Shown: positions 1 to 11,281 of the stretch, piece after piece
Numbering within the stretch: the first letter of the stretch is position 1
Layout: the number at the start of each line of letters is the position of its first letter
Assembly: GCA_963082975.1 (NCBI GenBank)
Contig: OY720345.1
Location: 75,733,034-75,797,033 of the forward strand
Direction: 5' to 3'
Length of the DNA stretch: 64,000 nucleotides
Source of the DNA: Labia minor
Taxonomy: Eukaryota > Arthropoda > Insecta > Dermaptera > Spongiphoridae
Notes under the pieces: generated by a model
What the model saw: only the letters and a program-made list of their open reading frames with translations
Database searches by the model: none
What the model was told of the DNA's origin: nothing
Made by a program: the position numbers and the translations under genes

Positions 1-1728
1 CATTGTCCTAATAATTGAACATGTGCATGTCTGTATTTATTAATGGTTTGAAAAGCATTGGCGAATCGGAGATTCTATCATAGTCTGATAATATTCTAGA
101 TTATTTCTGTTAAGTCATTTCTGGTGAGATTTTATTTTATTTTTGTTGTTGTTGTGTATTGACATGGCCACTAGAGCATACAGGCTGATGAAAATCTCTA
201 ATCTTACGTGTTAAGTCTAATGGAAGAACAGGAGTTCATTTCAAATTCTCGATTCCATTGACGGGCTCAAGATATATCAAAAGTGACTTGAGGAAAAAAT
301 AATAATATTCAATCATTCATTTATTTACTCCTTGGGTCAAAAGATAAAAAAAAACAGATATTTTAAAACATCATTTAATTAATCTCTATTAGAAATTTAG
401 CCAATGGGAGATGAACGTTTTTGGCCTTTTTGTTTTTATTTTATTGTATATTATTAGACCACCCATGAAGACTATATCGAAAGGATTTTTTATTGATTTT
501 ATGTAGGATTTAATTGAAAAAATTAAAATTAGTAAGTAATTAATATAAATTACAATATACATACTACTAACAAAAAATAGTCCGGTTTCTGAATGAGATC
601 CGTTAAATAAAAAAAAGTTCTATTTTCAAATCAATCCTTTTCAATAAAATTCAGTAAAATTCATTTGAGATGCCCGAGATCGAGTAGATGAGTCTTTCTG
701 AAAAATGATCCTGTTCTTTCGTATTTCTAAATAGTTTTTAAAAATAAAATAAATTTAAAGATATTTAAATATTTTTTATTTTTTTTTGTTTGTGAGATGA
801 TTTCATCGTTGGAGTCAAATCTCTTTCCGTCGAGTCATTTCTTCAAATATATATACAAGTCACTCGGGACTCAATCCGGAGAATAGGGCGGATGAAGTAG
901 TAATTCGTATCACAATTCAAGGATTTTTATGAAAATTCACTTTTTCCATTTTCTTCTCAACTCACAAGGTAGTCTACTATAAATGGATATCAAACAAAAA
1001 CTAAAAGACCCAGCTGGTTCAAATTTTGACAGGGGTCAGCTGATAGTTGGCTGCTGACAGGAACAATGTTGCCATTTTAATTAAGAGAAGAGAAATTCCA
1101 AAAGGCACGGACTGACTTGACCTACCCTCGTTTATAATTATATATATTTATTTATTTATCTATAATTTACATTATTTAATATACAATTTAATTTTTAAAT
1201 TTACTTAATATATTTATATATAATTAAATTGTTTGGAGAATGGGAGATTGATAGGATTAAATTTTTTATTGACTCTATTTGAAAATCTGATTTGTGTCCA
1301 AAGCATGATTGACTTGGCATTTTCATTATGAGGACCAGGATCGTCGAAGAGCATCAGGATCAATTTCATGTTCCTCTCGTTTAACTAGTCACGTGAAGGC
1401 GGTTATCCTTGGATCTCCTTAGTCAAATGACAGCTATCGATGACATCCATTTCAAAATCTTTTCATTGATCTCTTACAATAGATCATTATTAGTAAATTG
1501 ATCAATGTATATTTTCTATATGATTAGTAAATTCGTTTATTTAAAAGAAAATAAATATTTCTTTTTTTTAATCTTAACAAGAGAAAGTAAATGAAAGATG
1601 TATTATGAAAATTTTACATTCTATAGTCTATTTTAAAATATGCTTTTAATATTATCTGATGAAAAGTATTTTAATAATATCATTTATAAGATTTAAATAA
1701 ATTTATTTTAAAAGTCATTCGAATTTTT
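1..1728. other. AT-rich non-coding DNA with two GC-richer islands
   Basis: No long open frame and no recognisable repeat is visible. Two stretches stand out by base composition. One is about 985-1135, with repeated CAGCTG/CTGCTGACAG-like words. The other is about 1310-1450, with a CACGTG E-box and TTATCC (GATA-type) words. They could be regulatory, but this rests on composition and motif words only. Confidence 0.4.
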
Positions 1729-2280
1729 ACTATCTCGCCAGAGAGAAAATTTTCGATTTCGAGATTTTAATGTTTTTATACGTTTTGAAGGCTCCTGAAT
1801 CATTTTCAATTAGGTTGAGAAAAATGTCTATGTGTGTATATGTATGTGTGTGTTTATGTAGACAAGATTACGCAAAAACGGTTTGAGCTAGAATAATGAA
1901 ATTTGGTATACGGGTATTATTCAAAATTCGTAGTTTTTGAGAAATATATGTGGGTCATTACCTACCACGTTTTGATTTTTTTTCCTCTAAAAATATATGT
2001 TTGATATGTTTGTTTTTTACATGATTAAAAATTGTATAAAACCTCTATATATAGAATTTCAGCTTGAAAGTACCGAAATTAATTTTTCAACATGACTGCA
2101 AATCACGCGCCAGCACGTAACGTGGTGCCATCAACAAAGAGCCAAACACGCGCTGGTTTAATAAATATTATTTTTTTTTTTTAATTTATAATTTATAATT
2201 AATTAAATTTATTTTAAATATAATATATGTTATTTAATTCAATTCAAATTTGCAAGATAGTCGAGTGGAGACACTCTAGT
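1729..2280 (+). mobile_element. HINE-1 copy A (Helentron-like, non-autonomous)
   Basis: The copy starts with ACTATCTCGCCAGAG and ends with GATAGTCGAGTGGAGACACT plus CTAG. The 5' word ACTATCTCGC is repeated inverted near the 3' end (here GCAAGATAGT, slightly mutated). It is followed at once by the hairpin GAGTG-gaga-CACTC. A TGTGTATG microsatellite lies in the 5' third, next to the block AATGAAATTTGGTATA. This order (5' subterminal repeat, microsatellite, core, 3' subterminal repeat, hairpin) is the known Helentron/DINE-1 plan. The copy has no coding capacity. Related copies lie at 17400, 19126, 19440, 23973, 49111 and 56191. Confidence 0.75.
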
Positions 2281-3751
2281 TTATTTAAATTTGGAATTAT
2301 TTAGAAATTTTTGAAAAATAAATTTAGATAAAAAAAAAGTTAATTCATTGAAATGATTTTGCATACATTTTTTAATTATATTTTATTTGTTTATTTTTTG
2401 TTTTGAGTTAAGTGGGAGAAGATAAAATGGAAGATGCTAGGAATAAAGATGTTTGGAGTAGTAAGATTGCTGTGGCCAAGGTTTTTTTCAAGTTCGGTAT
2501 CGACATAGAGATGTTTTAATTTTAATTTATAATGTCTATATAGACTAAATTATTATTTTCCAAATTAAAACACTAATATTTTAATTCCATATTTATTGAT
2601 TAGTGAATGTTCATTGATTTACCAATCCAATGTTTATGAGTTTAATAGCTTAACAAATGCAAAACTTATTTATTTTCATTATCAATCACGAAATGAGTGA
2701 GTCCAAAACAAGAAAAAAAATTATATAATCTTTATTTTAATTTAATAAACAAAATTGATTAATTTTCCCTTATTTTGAATTTTTTCTAGGCTTATTTGAT
2801 TCTTTTTTTAAAATTATAATCAAATCGTTTGTTTTCATAATTTTTTTTTTATAGAAATAGGTTCATATATCTATCTATCTATATTTATATATATATATTT
2901 TGGTAGATATATGATGATGAATTAATTTAATTTTTTTTTTTTTTTTTTTGAAAACGAAATGATTTTCGGAATTCGTGTATTGGACAAGCTATTTAAAAAT
3001 AAAGGTGGGTCCTTTTCATTCATTCCTATATCTATCAATTATTCAAATCGAGTGCAAATATTGAGATTCGTTTTCTCAGACGAGACATTCCATTGGTTCC
3101 TCTCTCATCGTTCTTTCTCTCTTCTTCACATTCTTATTCATCACTGTCATCAGGTTATCCACCCTCGCTTAATTATCAATGACCCAAAGGGTGACTCGGG
3201 TGACGGCTCTTGTACTTTGTTATTCTACGCAATCAATTACTGACAATCAAAAAATATATGTCTCTATTTAAGACTGGGAATGGGTTGGAACGAAAATCAA
3301 CGATCATGTCAAATAGGAAGAGTTCACTCCCTTCTAACAGAAACAATACAAATATTTCTGTTCATTATTAATATTATTATGTCATTATATGTATCTATCA
3401 AAAAACATTTTAGTTTCATCAAATGAACAGTGCAAGTTATTGAAATTGGAATTATAATTAAGAATTCTCCAGTGTGATTGATTCCTTTTTTTTTTGATTC
3501 CGTCAACAATAAACTTATGAATATTTAAATTATTTCTTTCACTCCCGTACATATATTATAAGAAAGTGAAAATTCTTTAAAGGGTCAAATACACAAACTG
3601 AAATTGATATTTTTCCTTAATTCTCAATATTTTGTATTTGTATTTGATTTATATTTAATGAATATTCTATTCTATAAACACATATACTCTATTGTATTTA
3701 TTTCATAAGAAATTGACTATATCTTTTAAATATATTTTATATTTTATTTTA
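2281..3751. other. AT-rich DNA with a GC-richer island at 2985-3260
   Basis: Mostly poly-A/T and short TA repeats, including TCTA repeats near 2868-2885. The island at about 2985-3260 is open for 94 codons on the + strand, but the translation is low-complexity Ser/Phe/His-rich and matches no family I know. I treat it as non-coding, possibly regulatory. Confidence 0.35.
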
Positions 3752-4352
3752 TTAGGATGTTCGAAAAGTAATTTCGTTTTGTCTGCCAGAGGATTTAATT
3801 ATATTTTTTTCGAACACAACTTCACACTTAAACCAAATAATCATTATATTTTTAGAGAGCTGATAAAGCAATGCTTGTGTTTGAGAATGTTCAATTAAAA
3901 CTTGATCTTGATTTATTTACATTTTTAATATAAATTAATTACAAATATTTACAATATTAAAAGATTTCTTGTAGTTTTATGGTTGGTGCTCTTTTAAATA
4001 TGAGATCAATAGACAGCATTTTCGTCATATTTTACTTTTTACTTATAGAAAAGGTAAAAATGCTGTGCAAGCCAAAATGAAATTAACGGATATGTATGGT
4101 GAAGATGTTTTGCCAGAACAGGTTTGCAAAATTTAGATCCGGCAATTTTATACTGGAAGGCCTGTTGAAGATGATAAAAACATGCTAAAGGCATTAGTTG
4201 ATTTTTTGGGCGGTGAAATCTTTACTTGAAATGAAGATGTTAAAAAAATTATCTGGATCAGTTTTTTGTCTCTAAATATTTATTCATTATACGAAAATTG
4301 TCTTTCAGTTACAAAAAAAAAAAAAAAATGAAATTACTTACCGAAAAGCTAA
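3752..4352 (+). mobile_element. Internally deleted mariner-family transposon
   Basis: The left end TTAGGATGTTCGAAAAGTAA and the right end, read inverted as TTAGCTTTTCGGTAAGTAAT, are mariner-type terminal inverted repeats. TA dinucleotides flank both (3750-3751 and 4353-4354), which is the expected mariner target site. Inside, about 4045-4200 encodes a broken N-terminal transposase helix-turn-helix segment: GKNAVQAKMKLTDMYGEDVL, a stop and frame loss, then GRPVEDDKNMLKALVDFLG. Mariners are normally about 1.3 kb. At 601 bp this copy lacks the catalytic DDD domain and can only be mobilised in trans. Confidence 0.85.
4045..4230 (+). pseudogene. Mariner transposase N-terminal fragment
   Basis: This is the DNA-binding part of a mariner transposase. 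The words GKNAVQAKMKLTDMYGEDVL and GRPVEDDKNMLKALVD match the usual order of the mariner paired-like HTH and its GRP linker. The frame is interrupted between the two pieces and then ends. No catalytic region follows before the right terminal repeat. Confidence 0.75.
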
Positions 4353-5464
4353 TATTATATTAAATTAAATTTATTTATTTATATTCATATTATAATTTAA
4401 TTTTCCCCAAAAAATGCCAACACTTTATCTAGCATTTATGATTTAACACTGTTTAAATGTTTATTATTTTAATATAGTTACGAGTATAACAAAAAATTTG
4501 TTCATTCGATAGTCCATATATGTATAACTTACGATATATATCATTGTGAATAAAATTTTAAAATTATCATATTAAGTAGCTGAATTTTATTAACTTTGTT
4601 TTATTTTATTTTATTTTTTTTTTTTTTAATTTTCACTGAATATATTTTGCTTTTCAAATGCTATTATAACGGCTTTCACTGTCTTTAAGCCAAGGGTTAG
4701 AACGTGGGAGAAAAAAAAACAAACGACATTCTGGGCGGACAACGTCACGGGATGAGGGTGAGGATTATCGCATTTGACCGCTCATTACACTGCCCCTCTT
4801 AAAGGAATCAGACTCACGTCTACCTTCAAATGTTCCCAGCTCTTTGTGATTATACCAGGGGTATAATCTACTCTAGATCCAATTGAACAATTGGGTTCAC
4901 GAAACTTTCGTGTAAGTTTTCAACTGAGTTTCGTAGCCATAAATACACCTTCTAAATTATTATATTTATTTTAAATCATTCAGAATTCAAATGAAAAAGG
5001 AAAGGAACAAAAAAATAAAAAGTGGATTCATCTAAGAGCATAGCAATTTTAAAAATGACAAGTAGAAGTTTCACACGTCAAACTTTCATGACAAAATTAC
5101 ACTTTAGATTTAATTTTAATTATAAATATTAAAAAATTCAAATAACAAATTGAAAAACAATAATATATTACTTTTTCAAAAACGTATTTAATTTAAAAAT
5201 TTTAAAATAAATTTTATAAATCTTACACGGTTGTCTTTCACAGATTTCTATAACACCACAACTACTAATTCCTACAACGATCTCAATTCCACGCTATTTT
5301 AGTATTAAATATCTATATTTTAACTCATCTCCGATTGAATACAACATTATGTTTTTCTAAACACATTTTCTTAATTTATTGTATATTTTTGTCATTGCTC
5401 AATATTATTTATTACTATACTATAGATAACATTTAGCATTCAAAATTTATCTTTATTTTTTCAG
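4353..5464. other. Intergenic or 5' intron region of the mdh-like gene
   Basis: The first visible mdh-like exon has no start codon and opens with a splice acceptor, so at least one upstream exon must exist. I could not identify it. A GC-richer island at about 4680-4880 precedes it and could hold the promoter or first exon. The rest is AT-rich and featureless. Confidence 0.35.
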
Positions 5465-6972
5465 GGTTTCTTCGAAGAACCTTCAAGGTATGCATTTTAG
5501 GTGCAACTACCGAAGTTGGCAAAACATTATCCTTATGGCTAAGACTGGAGCCCCTTGTAACTACACTCGCAATATACGATCAGTGGAATTCTTTGGAAAA
5601 TCAACATTATGAATTATCTTTGATCGATTCCAAGTCACAAGTCATATCCTATGTTGACCCATTAAAAAATAACTCCTTTATTAACTTAGAAAAGATTCTT
5701 ATTGATTCAACGTTGGTCATTATAACGACTGGATATTCATATACAGATCCTAAACAAACCACAGAGGAATTGTTTAAAGCGAATAAAAAAATTGTATATC
5801 CTTTGATTGAAGTATTTTCCAATGTATGCCCGGATGCCCTTTTAGTAATTGCCACAAATCCTGTTACGGCACTAGTGAGTTAGTGAGTTGTAAAAACTAT
5901 CATATAGAATATAGTCTATTACAGTGATAGCGAACCTTTTTGAGAAGTAGGTCGTATTTAGATCATTATTTTTTTAGATCTAGTTCGTGAGTCACTAAGT
6001 ATTTAATTAAAAAAGAAATAAATAATTAATAGGTATATCAGTGTTTCTCAACCTTTCAGAGCATCGCCAAATCATCTGACCATTTTTTTTTAAATTTAAA
6101 AGAAAAAATCAAAAATGTTCAAAAGTTTGGCCACAAAATCATCTTACCTTTTTTTGAAAAAAATGTAAAAATTTATATATGTGGGTCAATTAAAAAGCTT
6201 GGGTCATAGGTTCGCCATCACTGGTCTATAGCATATAACAATTACCAAAGAGTTTGTTAAGCTCAATTTAATGTATCCACTTTTTAGGTGCCTATGACTA
6301 GTGCAATCCTGAGTAAGAAAAATGTATATAATCCAAAAAGAGTTTTCGGCATAACGTCAACGGAGGTGATGAGATCAAAACAGTTATTGTCAAATTATAA
6401 AACCCTCTCTAGTATGGAGATTAACTTACCTGTAGTAGGTGGGAATACACCAACAACAGTTGTACCCTTATTCACGCAATGTCAGCCCAAAATGGATTTA
6501 AACTTAACAGAAACTAGAGAACTTGTTCAAGAATGTAAAAAAGGGCCAATAAAGGTATATAATATCTGTTCTCTTGAATATAATATATTAAAAATAATTA
6601 ATATTTATAATCTTATAAGTAGTTTGCAAAAAATCAAGTCAAATATCATTAAAATAAAATAATCTTATTATATTCCAGATGAAACATGGGGATAAGAATA
6701 TTCAATTTTGTTTGAGTTTGAGTGCATTTAGAAGTATAATGGCGTTATTACGAGCACGGTCCGGTGTTCAAAATATTTCAGAAACATTTTTTGTTCAAAG
6801 CGATTTAACTTCAGCACCCTTTTTCTCATCGCCTGTTCTACTTGACACTCAGGGCATTGATAAAATATTTGGTTTTAGTGAACTAAACACGATAGAAAAT
6901 GATTTACTTTTGATATCCACTAATCGACTTGCTGTTCATCACGAAATAGCAATTGCAGATCTTGATTCTTAA
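5465..6972 (+). CDS. Divergent mitochondrial-type malate dehydrogenase paralogue (3 exons seen, 5' exon missing)
   Basis: Exons are 5465-5874, 6288-6554 and 6679-6972. All have AG acceptors and GT donors (GTGAGT, GTATAT), and together they give about 322 codons, close to mature mitochondrial MDH. The Rossmann segment reads KVCILGATTEVG, where MDH usually has GAAGGIG. PLVTTLAIYD, VCPDALLVIATNPV, VYNPKRVFGIT, SQC/TQCQPK and the C-terminal SSPVLLDTQGIDKIFG region all align in order with MDH. Key catalytic positions have changed. The GGHAGKT motif with the active-site His is GGNTPTT. The mobile loop that normally carries two Arg (PRKPGMTR) is SYTDPKQT. One Arg (EVMRS, for DVVRA) remains. The frame is nonetheless open throughout, so it is probably an expressed pseudoenzyme or recently dead paralogue. 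Divergent testis-biased MDH copies are known in flies. No in-frame Met precedes exon 2, so the start and any targeting peptide lie in an unseen upstream exon. Confidence 0.88.
5932..6223. mobile_element. Small hAT-type element in the mdh-like intron
   Basis: The ends CAGTGATAGCGAACC and GGTTCGCCATCACTG are near-perfect inverted repeats (14 of 15). Flanks GTCTATTA and GTCTATAG match at 6 of 8, consistent with a decayed 8-bp hAT duplication. The element is non-coding. A second hAT-like end (CAGTGTTTCTCAACC, about 6040) sits inside, suggesting a nested or chimeric origin. It lies between two mdh-like exons and leaves both splice sites intact. Confidence 0.8.
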
Positions 6973-6980
6973 ACTTGTAA

Positions 6981-6986
6981 AATAAA
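6981..6986 (+). terminator. Polyadenylation signal of the mdh-like gene
   Basis: AATAAA begins nine bases after the TAA stop. A T-rich tract follows at about 7008-7022. This would give a very short 3' UTR. Confidence 0.5.
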
Positions 6987-7204
6987 TTAAAATTTCTTTT
7001 ACGTGTTTCTTTTTTTTTTTTTGTGAACATTTTCCTCTCTTAAAATTCATATGAATTAATTAATAAATTACCTACATAAGCAAAATATTTTCTGGAAATC
7101 CATTACCAGAATAGAGGAATAAAGATAAGTAATTCAAATATTACAACAAAATGACGTGGAAACAAAGAAATCCATTCCATATATAAAATATTTTTTAATC
7201 AGAT

Positions 7205-7540
7205 TAATTAATTTTATTTAGTGTATAAGATTTCAAAACATAACACCGACATACAGACCGGACAATAATTGTAGATAAGCAGATGATGTATCCAATCTGG
7301 TGGGCTGGATGTTTAACATTATCAACCAATGTTTCTGGGAAAAGAACATAAAAATTATTCCAAAAATTTGTAAAAGCAATGCATATCCAAAAACCATTCT
7401 AAATATAATCAATTGACAGACAGGTAAACAATGGAACAAAAATCAAATTTGTGCTTCTCAGGTGCCTCACCAGATAAAATTTTCTGTACTTTGAATTTTC
7501 TTTCAAAAGTGAAAATAACATTAAAACCATTCATGGACAA
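7205..7540 (-). other. Possible coding remnant or terminal exon, unidentified
   Basis: On the - strand two overlapping frames look protein-like. One opens MNGFNVIFTFERKFKVQKI and runs 41 codons. Another gives a hydrophobic tail ending QLLSGLYVGVMF with a stop at 7233. A GTGAGG donor-like word and a TATATTTAG acceptor-like word lie about 72 bases apart between them, and AATAAA follows the stop by about 20 bases. The third frame is also open after the acceptor-like word and hydrophobic, so the true frame is uncertain. I recognise no family. It could be the last exons of a gene whose upstream part was separated by the LINE insertion at 7629, or chance. Confidence 0.25.
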
Positions 7541-7616
7541 AGCAGAAGTTTATAAATTAAATTGTTATAATTGAAAAATTGAATCAATGTTATATAAGGC
7601 AAATAAAAAAATATTA

Positions 7617-7628
7617 AAGACAGAATTA
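7617..7628. repeat. LINE target-site duplication, 3' side
   Basis: AAGACAGAATTA here is repeated exactly at 14758-14769 and brackets the LINE. It fixes both ends of the insertion. Confidence 0.9.
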
Positions 7629-7737
7629 TTATTATTATTATTATTATTATTGCCTTTATTGGTTCATGATTAAATAATTACAAACATTTTTTACAGATTT
7701 TACAATTTTAAACATTATTTACACTTAATACATTTTG

Positions 7738-7774
<37 letters not shown>

Positions 7775-7782
7775 CCTTCATA

Positions 7783-9423
7783 TTAAAATTGAACCAGGCC
7801 CCTTCGGGCATAGGCCTCTCCCAGATTCCTCCAGGCCAACCTCTGTCTTGCTACTCTAGTCCAGTCGACGCCTGCGACTTCTTCAAGATCATCTGACCAT
7901 CTTCTTGAGGGTCTACCCCTATTTCTTTTATTCTCCATGGGATGCCATTCAGTTGCAACCTTGGTCCATCGATGGTTATTCATTCTTGAAATGTGGCCAG
8001 CCCATTTCCATTTTAGTCTTCTAATAATTACATTGATATTTTCAATATTAAACTTTTTATATATCTGGTTCATATTTATTCTGTCTTTCTTTCTCAGATA
8101 TAGTATGCTCCTGATCATTGTTCGTTGCGCAATTTCAAGATCTTTTTTATTTTTTAGAGTAAGAGACCAAGTCTGCCCTCCATATATTAAAACCGGTGTT
8201 ATGCATTTCTTGTAAATTTTTATTTTCGATCTCTGATCTATTTCTTTATTTTTTAAAATATACTTCATGGACCAAAATTTTTTCCATGTTAGAGCAATTC
8301 TTCTTTTGATTTCTTTTGTTGTTTGGTTTTCAAAACTTGTTAATTGTCCCAGATATATAGTTTCGTCTTTGCATGGTATGGGCTGTATTTTAGTATCGAA
8401 TTTTATTTCTTCTTGGTCTCCGTTGCAAAGAATTAACGATTTCTTTACATTAATTCTTAGTCCCATTTCTTTACTTTCTTTATTTAATTGGTTTATCATT
8501 TTTGTTATTTGATTTCTTGATGTTGCTATTATTACAACGTCATCCGCGAATCTTAAGTTATTTAAATAGGAACCATGTATTTTCAGTCCTTCATTTTCCC
8601 AATCTAGTCTTTTAAATATTTCTTCCAATGCACAATTAAAAAGCATAGGTGAAAGAGGGTCCCCCTGTTTAACTCCTCTTCTAACTGGGAAGAACGTTCC
8701 CGGCTTTTCTAGAATGATACGGGCTTTACAGTCTTTATAAATTTCTTGAATAATTTGCACATATTGTGGATTTACTCCTTGAGATATCAATGCCTCAAAA
8801 ACGGATTCCTGGTATATCGAATCGAATGCTTTTTCGTAGTCTATAAAGGCAAGAAAGATTTCCATCTTATATTCCTTTGATTTTTCTATAATTTGATTTA
8901 TAGTATGAAGATGATCACAAGTTGAGAATCCACTTCTGAATCCTGCTTGTTCCGTTGATTGGTTATAAGCCATTTGCTTTTCTAATCTATTATAAATAAG
9001 CTTCATAAATATTTTTCCAACACTTGATGATATTGTTATTGGTCGGTAATTTTTAATATCTTTTGGGTCTCCTTTTTTATATAAAATCATTACATTCGAT
9101 ATTTTCCATTGGTATGGTATGATTTGACTCTTCAAAATGTTATTGAATACCAATGTTAAAGGTTTTATAATTAGATTTATTGAGTTTTTAATTATTTCGT
9201 TTTTTATAGTGTCAATACCTGGTGTTTTTTCGGGTTTTAATTTTCTTATTATCCCTTCTAATTCGCTTTCTAAGAAATCTGGAATATCTTCCTGGAGATC
9301 ATTCGTTATTTTATATTCTTTATAATTTTCTTTTTTGTCGTATAATTCTTTATAAAATTCAGTAGCAATTTCTAGTATGTGTATCCTATTATTTTCTAAA
9401 ACCTCACTTTTATTTTTTATCAC
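7783..9423 (-). CDS. LINE ORF2, reverse-transcriptase part
   Basis: The second half of ORF2, 546 codons. It has the linker LEIATEFYKELY, then RT blocks NYRPITISSSVGKIF, AFIDYEKAFDS (first catalytic Asp), GVKQGDPLSPMLFN and LRFADDVVI (the catalytic FADD pair). Thumb and C-terminal region follow: YLGQLTSFE, PVLIYGGQTWSLT, RRLKWKWAGHISRM and GRPSRRWSDDL. All key RT residues are present. The Met at 9421-9423 is not a true start; it is the first Met after the nested insertion. Together with the endonuclease half the protein would be about 1,100 residues, usual for this type. The stop is close to the 3' poly(A). Confidence 0.88.
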   Translation of the reverse strand: MIKNKSEVLENNRIHILEIATEFYKELYDKKENYKEYKITNDLQEDIPDFLESELEGIIRKLKPEKTPGIDTIKNEIIKNSINLIIKPLTLVFNNILKSQIIPYQWKISNVMILYKKGDPKDIKNYRPITISSSVGKIFMKLIYNRLEKQMAYNQSTEQAGFRSGFSTCDHLHTINQIIEKSKEYKMEIFLAFIDYEKAFDSIYQESVFEALISQGVNPQYVQIIQEIYKDCKARIILEKPGTFFPVRRGVKQGDPLSPMLFNCALEEIFKRLDWENEGLKIHGSYLNNLRFADDVVIIATSRNQITKMINQLNKESKEMGLRINVKKSLILCNGDQEEIKFDTKIQPIPCKDETIYLGQLTSFENQTTKEIKRRIALTWKKFWSMKYILKNKEIDQRSKIKIYKKCITPVLIYGGQTWSLTLKNKKDLEIAQRTMIRSILYLRKKDRINMNQIYKKFNIENINVIIRRLKWKWAGHISRMNNHRWTKVATEWHPMENKRNRGRPSRRWSDDLEEVAGVDWTRVARQRLAWRNLGEAYARRGLVQF

Positions 9424-9620
9424 GTTTTTCTTAGCTTGCTTTCTTGTTTATCTGTTCGGATCAAATCTTGCAATCGAAATTTCGACCACTTCCAGTCATC
9501 CAATCGCTCTGAAACTTTTCAGAGTTATGTATTCTGGATGACAATACAATAAAATAACACATTCGTAGCTTGCAAGTGATTAATTAGAGCATAATTAATG
9601 AATATTTGTATTTTGTTAAC
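9424..9620 (+). repeat. Direct repeat, left copy
   Basis: Begins CACGTTTTTCTTAGCTTGC and runs through TTCGACCACTTCCAGTCATC to AGAGCATAATTAATGAATA. It is nearly identical to 10729-10930, which has extra GTTT units in its TTTG tract. Sequence diverges after about 9620. Confidence 0.85.
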
Positions 9621-10728
9621 TTAAAAAGGAGAAACAATAATAATACAACAAAAGGCCCTTTCCAAAACTTACCTTTCTCAATACATAATACAAAAGAAGA
9701 AAACAACAAAAGGGACTTTGTCAAAACATTAAAAATAAATAATACAGATGTCCATAGTCCGCTTGTTTAAAAAAATATTCAAGAGTTGATTCTAGTATGT
9801 ATTAAATATATTCAATATATTAAATATTAAATATATTATTTTTGATCTAAACGAATAGAGAATGGATTTTACATAAAATTTGTAATCATTTCACAAATTA
9901 ATAATATAATAAATGACACATTGTGAATTGACGATAAAAATAAATATATTTCATTAGATCTTATTTTATTATACTAGCAAAAATTGTATAAATATATTTT
10001 TAATTTTCTTTCGAAATTAATTAAAAAATTTTAAAATATTTTAAATATAAAAAATATTGATACAATATCTAATACAAAAACGAGGCGGGATGCAAATATA
10101 ATACATTAATTAATAATAATAATCAAAATATTAAAATCCGTTTAAATAAGAAGTTTGAAAAAATGTTCAGGTCGCTCCCCTCCAACTAAATGACAGTCCT
10201 GATCGTATGTTCCATGCTGCGAATTAAATTTGGATTAAGCATCATAAATTCTAAAATAATAATTAAATAAATTTCAAATAACGATTAGATATTTATTAAA
10301 TGAATTACTAATAAATAATATTCAATCTAATGAAATAAAGAATCTCTATATATTATATACACGGTAAATGTATTAGAAAAAATAAAAAGCCATTTTTTTT
10401 TTATGAAGAATTTTGATTTTTTTAAATTATAATTTCTGACTTTTGATTGATTACATTTAAAATCATTTTAAAGTTATAATTTCGTCTTTACAAAGAGAGA
10501 TAAAAAATTAATAAAATCAAAATATTGAAAAAATATAATAGGGAGGTAGAAAAAAGGTTCAAACTCCCCTCTTCTTATTTTTACTTAACGGGTCTTCTGA
10601 TTGGTTGCCTGTTTCGACACACCTTTTTTCGACTTAAACGCCACCCTCAATTTCCTTCAGCTATCATTTGCTCTCTGCATCTCACCAAGTCATCATTAGC
10701 ACTCTTGCTAACTGAGTGTATTTTACCA

Positions 10729-10930
10729 CGTTTTTCTTAGCTTGCTTTCTTGTTTGTTTGTTTGTTTATTTATCTGTTCGGGTCAAATCTTGCAATCGAA
10801 ATTTCGACCACTTCCAGTCATCCAATCGCTCTGAAACTTTTCAGAGTTATGTATTCTGGATGACAATACAATAAAATAACACATTCGTAGCTTGCAAGTG
10901 TTTAATTAGAGCATAATTAATGAATATAAT
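10729..10930 (+). repeat. Direct repeat, right copy
   Basis: Same 195-bp unit as at 9424. The two copies enclose about 1.1 kb that includes a GC-richer, apparently non-repetitive stretch (10530-10728). Confidence 0.85.
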
Positions 10931-11281
10931 TTTGTATGGGAAAATCAAAACAAAAAGTGTAAATATTTAAATTTGAAAAAAACCGTTAAAAACCCGTTAA
11001 AAGAATAATATAATATGTATAATATTTAAAATGTAAATAAATTTGAAAGAAGGTATATTAATGTTTTGTACTGTAATTTAGAAAACAAAATTTAAATTTA
11101 TGAGTTTTAGGCAATAAAGAATTAAAATATGACAAATTTAAAAATTTCTCTTTATAATTCAATTTAAATTTATTACTTTCAGGATAATAGTATTTCATGA
11201 CTATTAAAGTCAATCAAAAAACTTAAAAGTAGTATAGGTCAAGTGAAATCGATTGCAATATATGAAGACTAAAAAGTAGAA

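Noticed and set aside
7937-9325. Several + strand frames across the LINE
   Set aside because: Shadows of the - strand reverse-transcriptase ORF.
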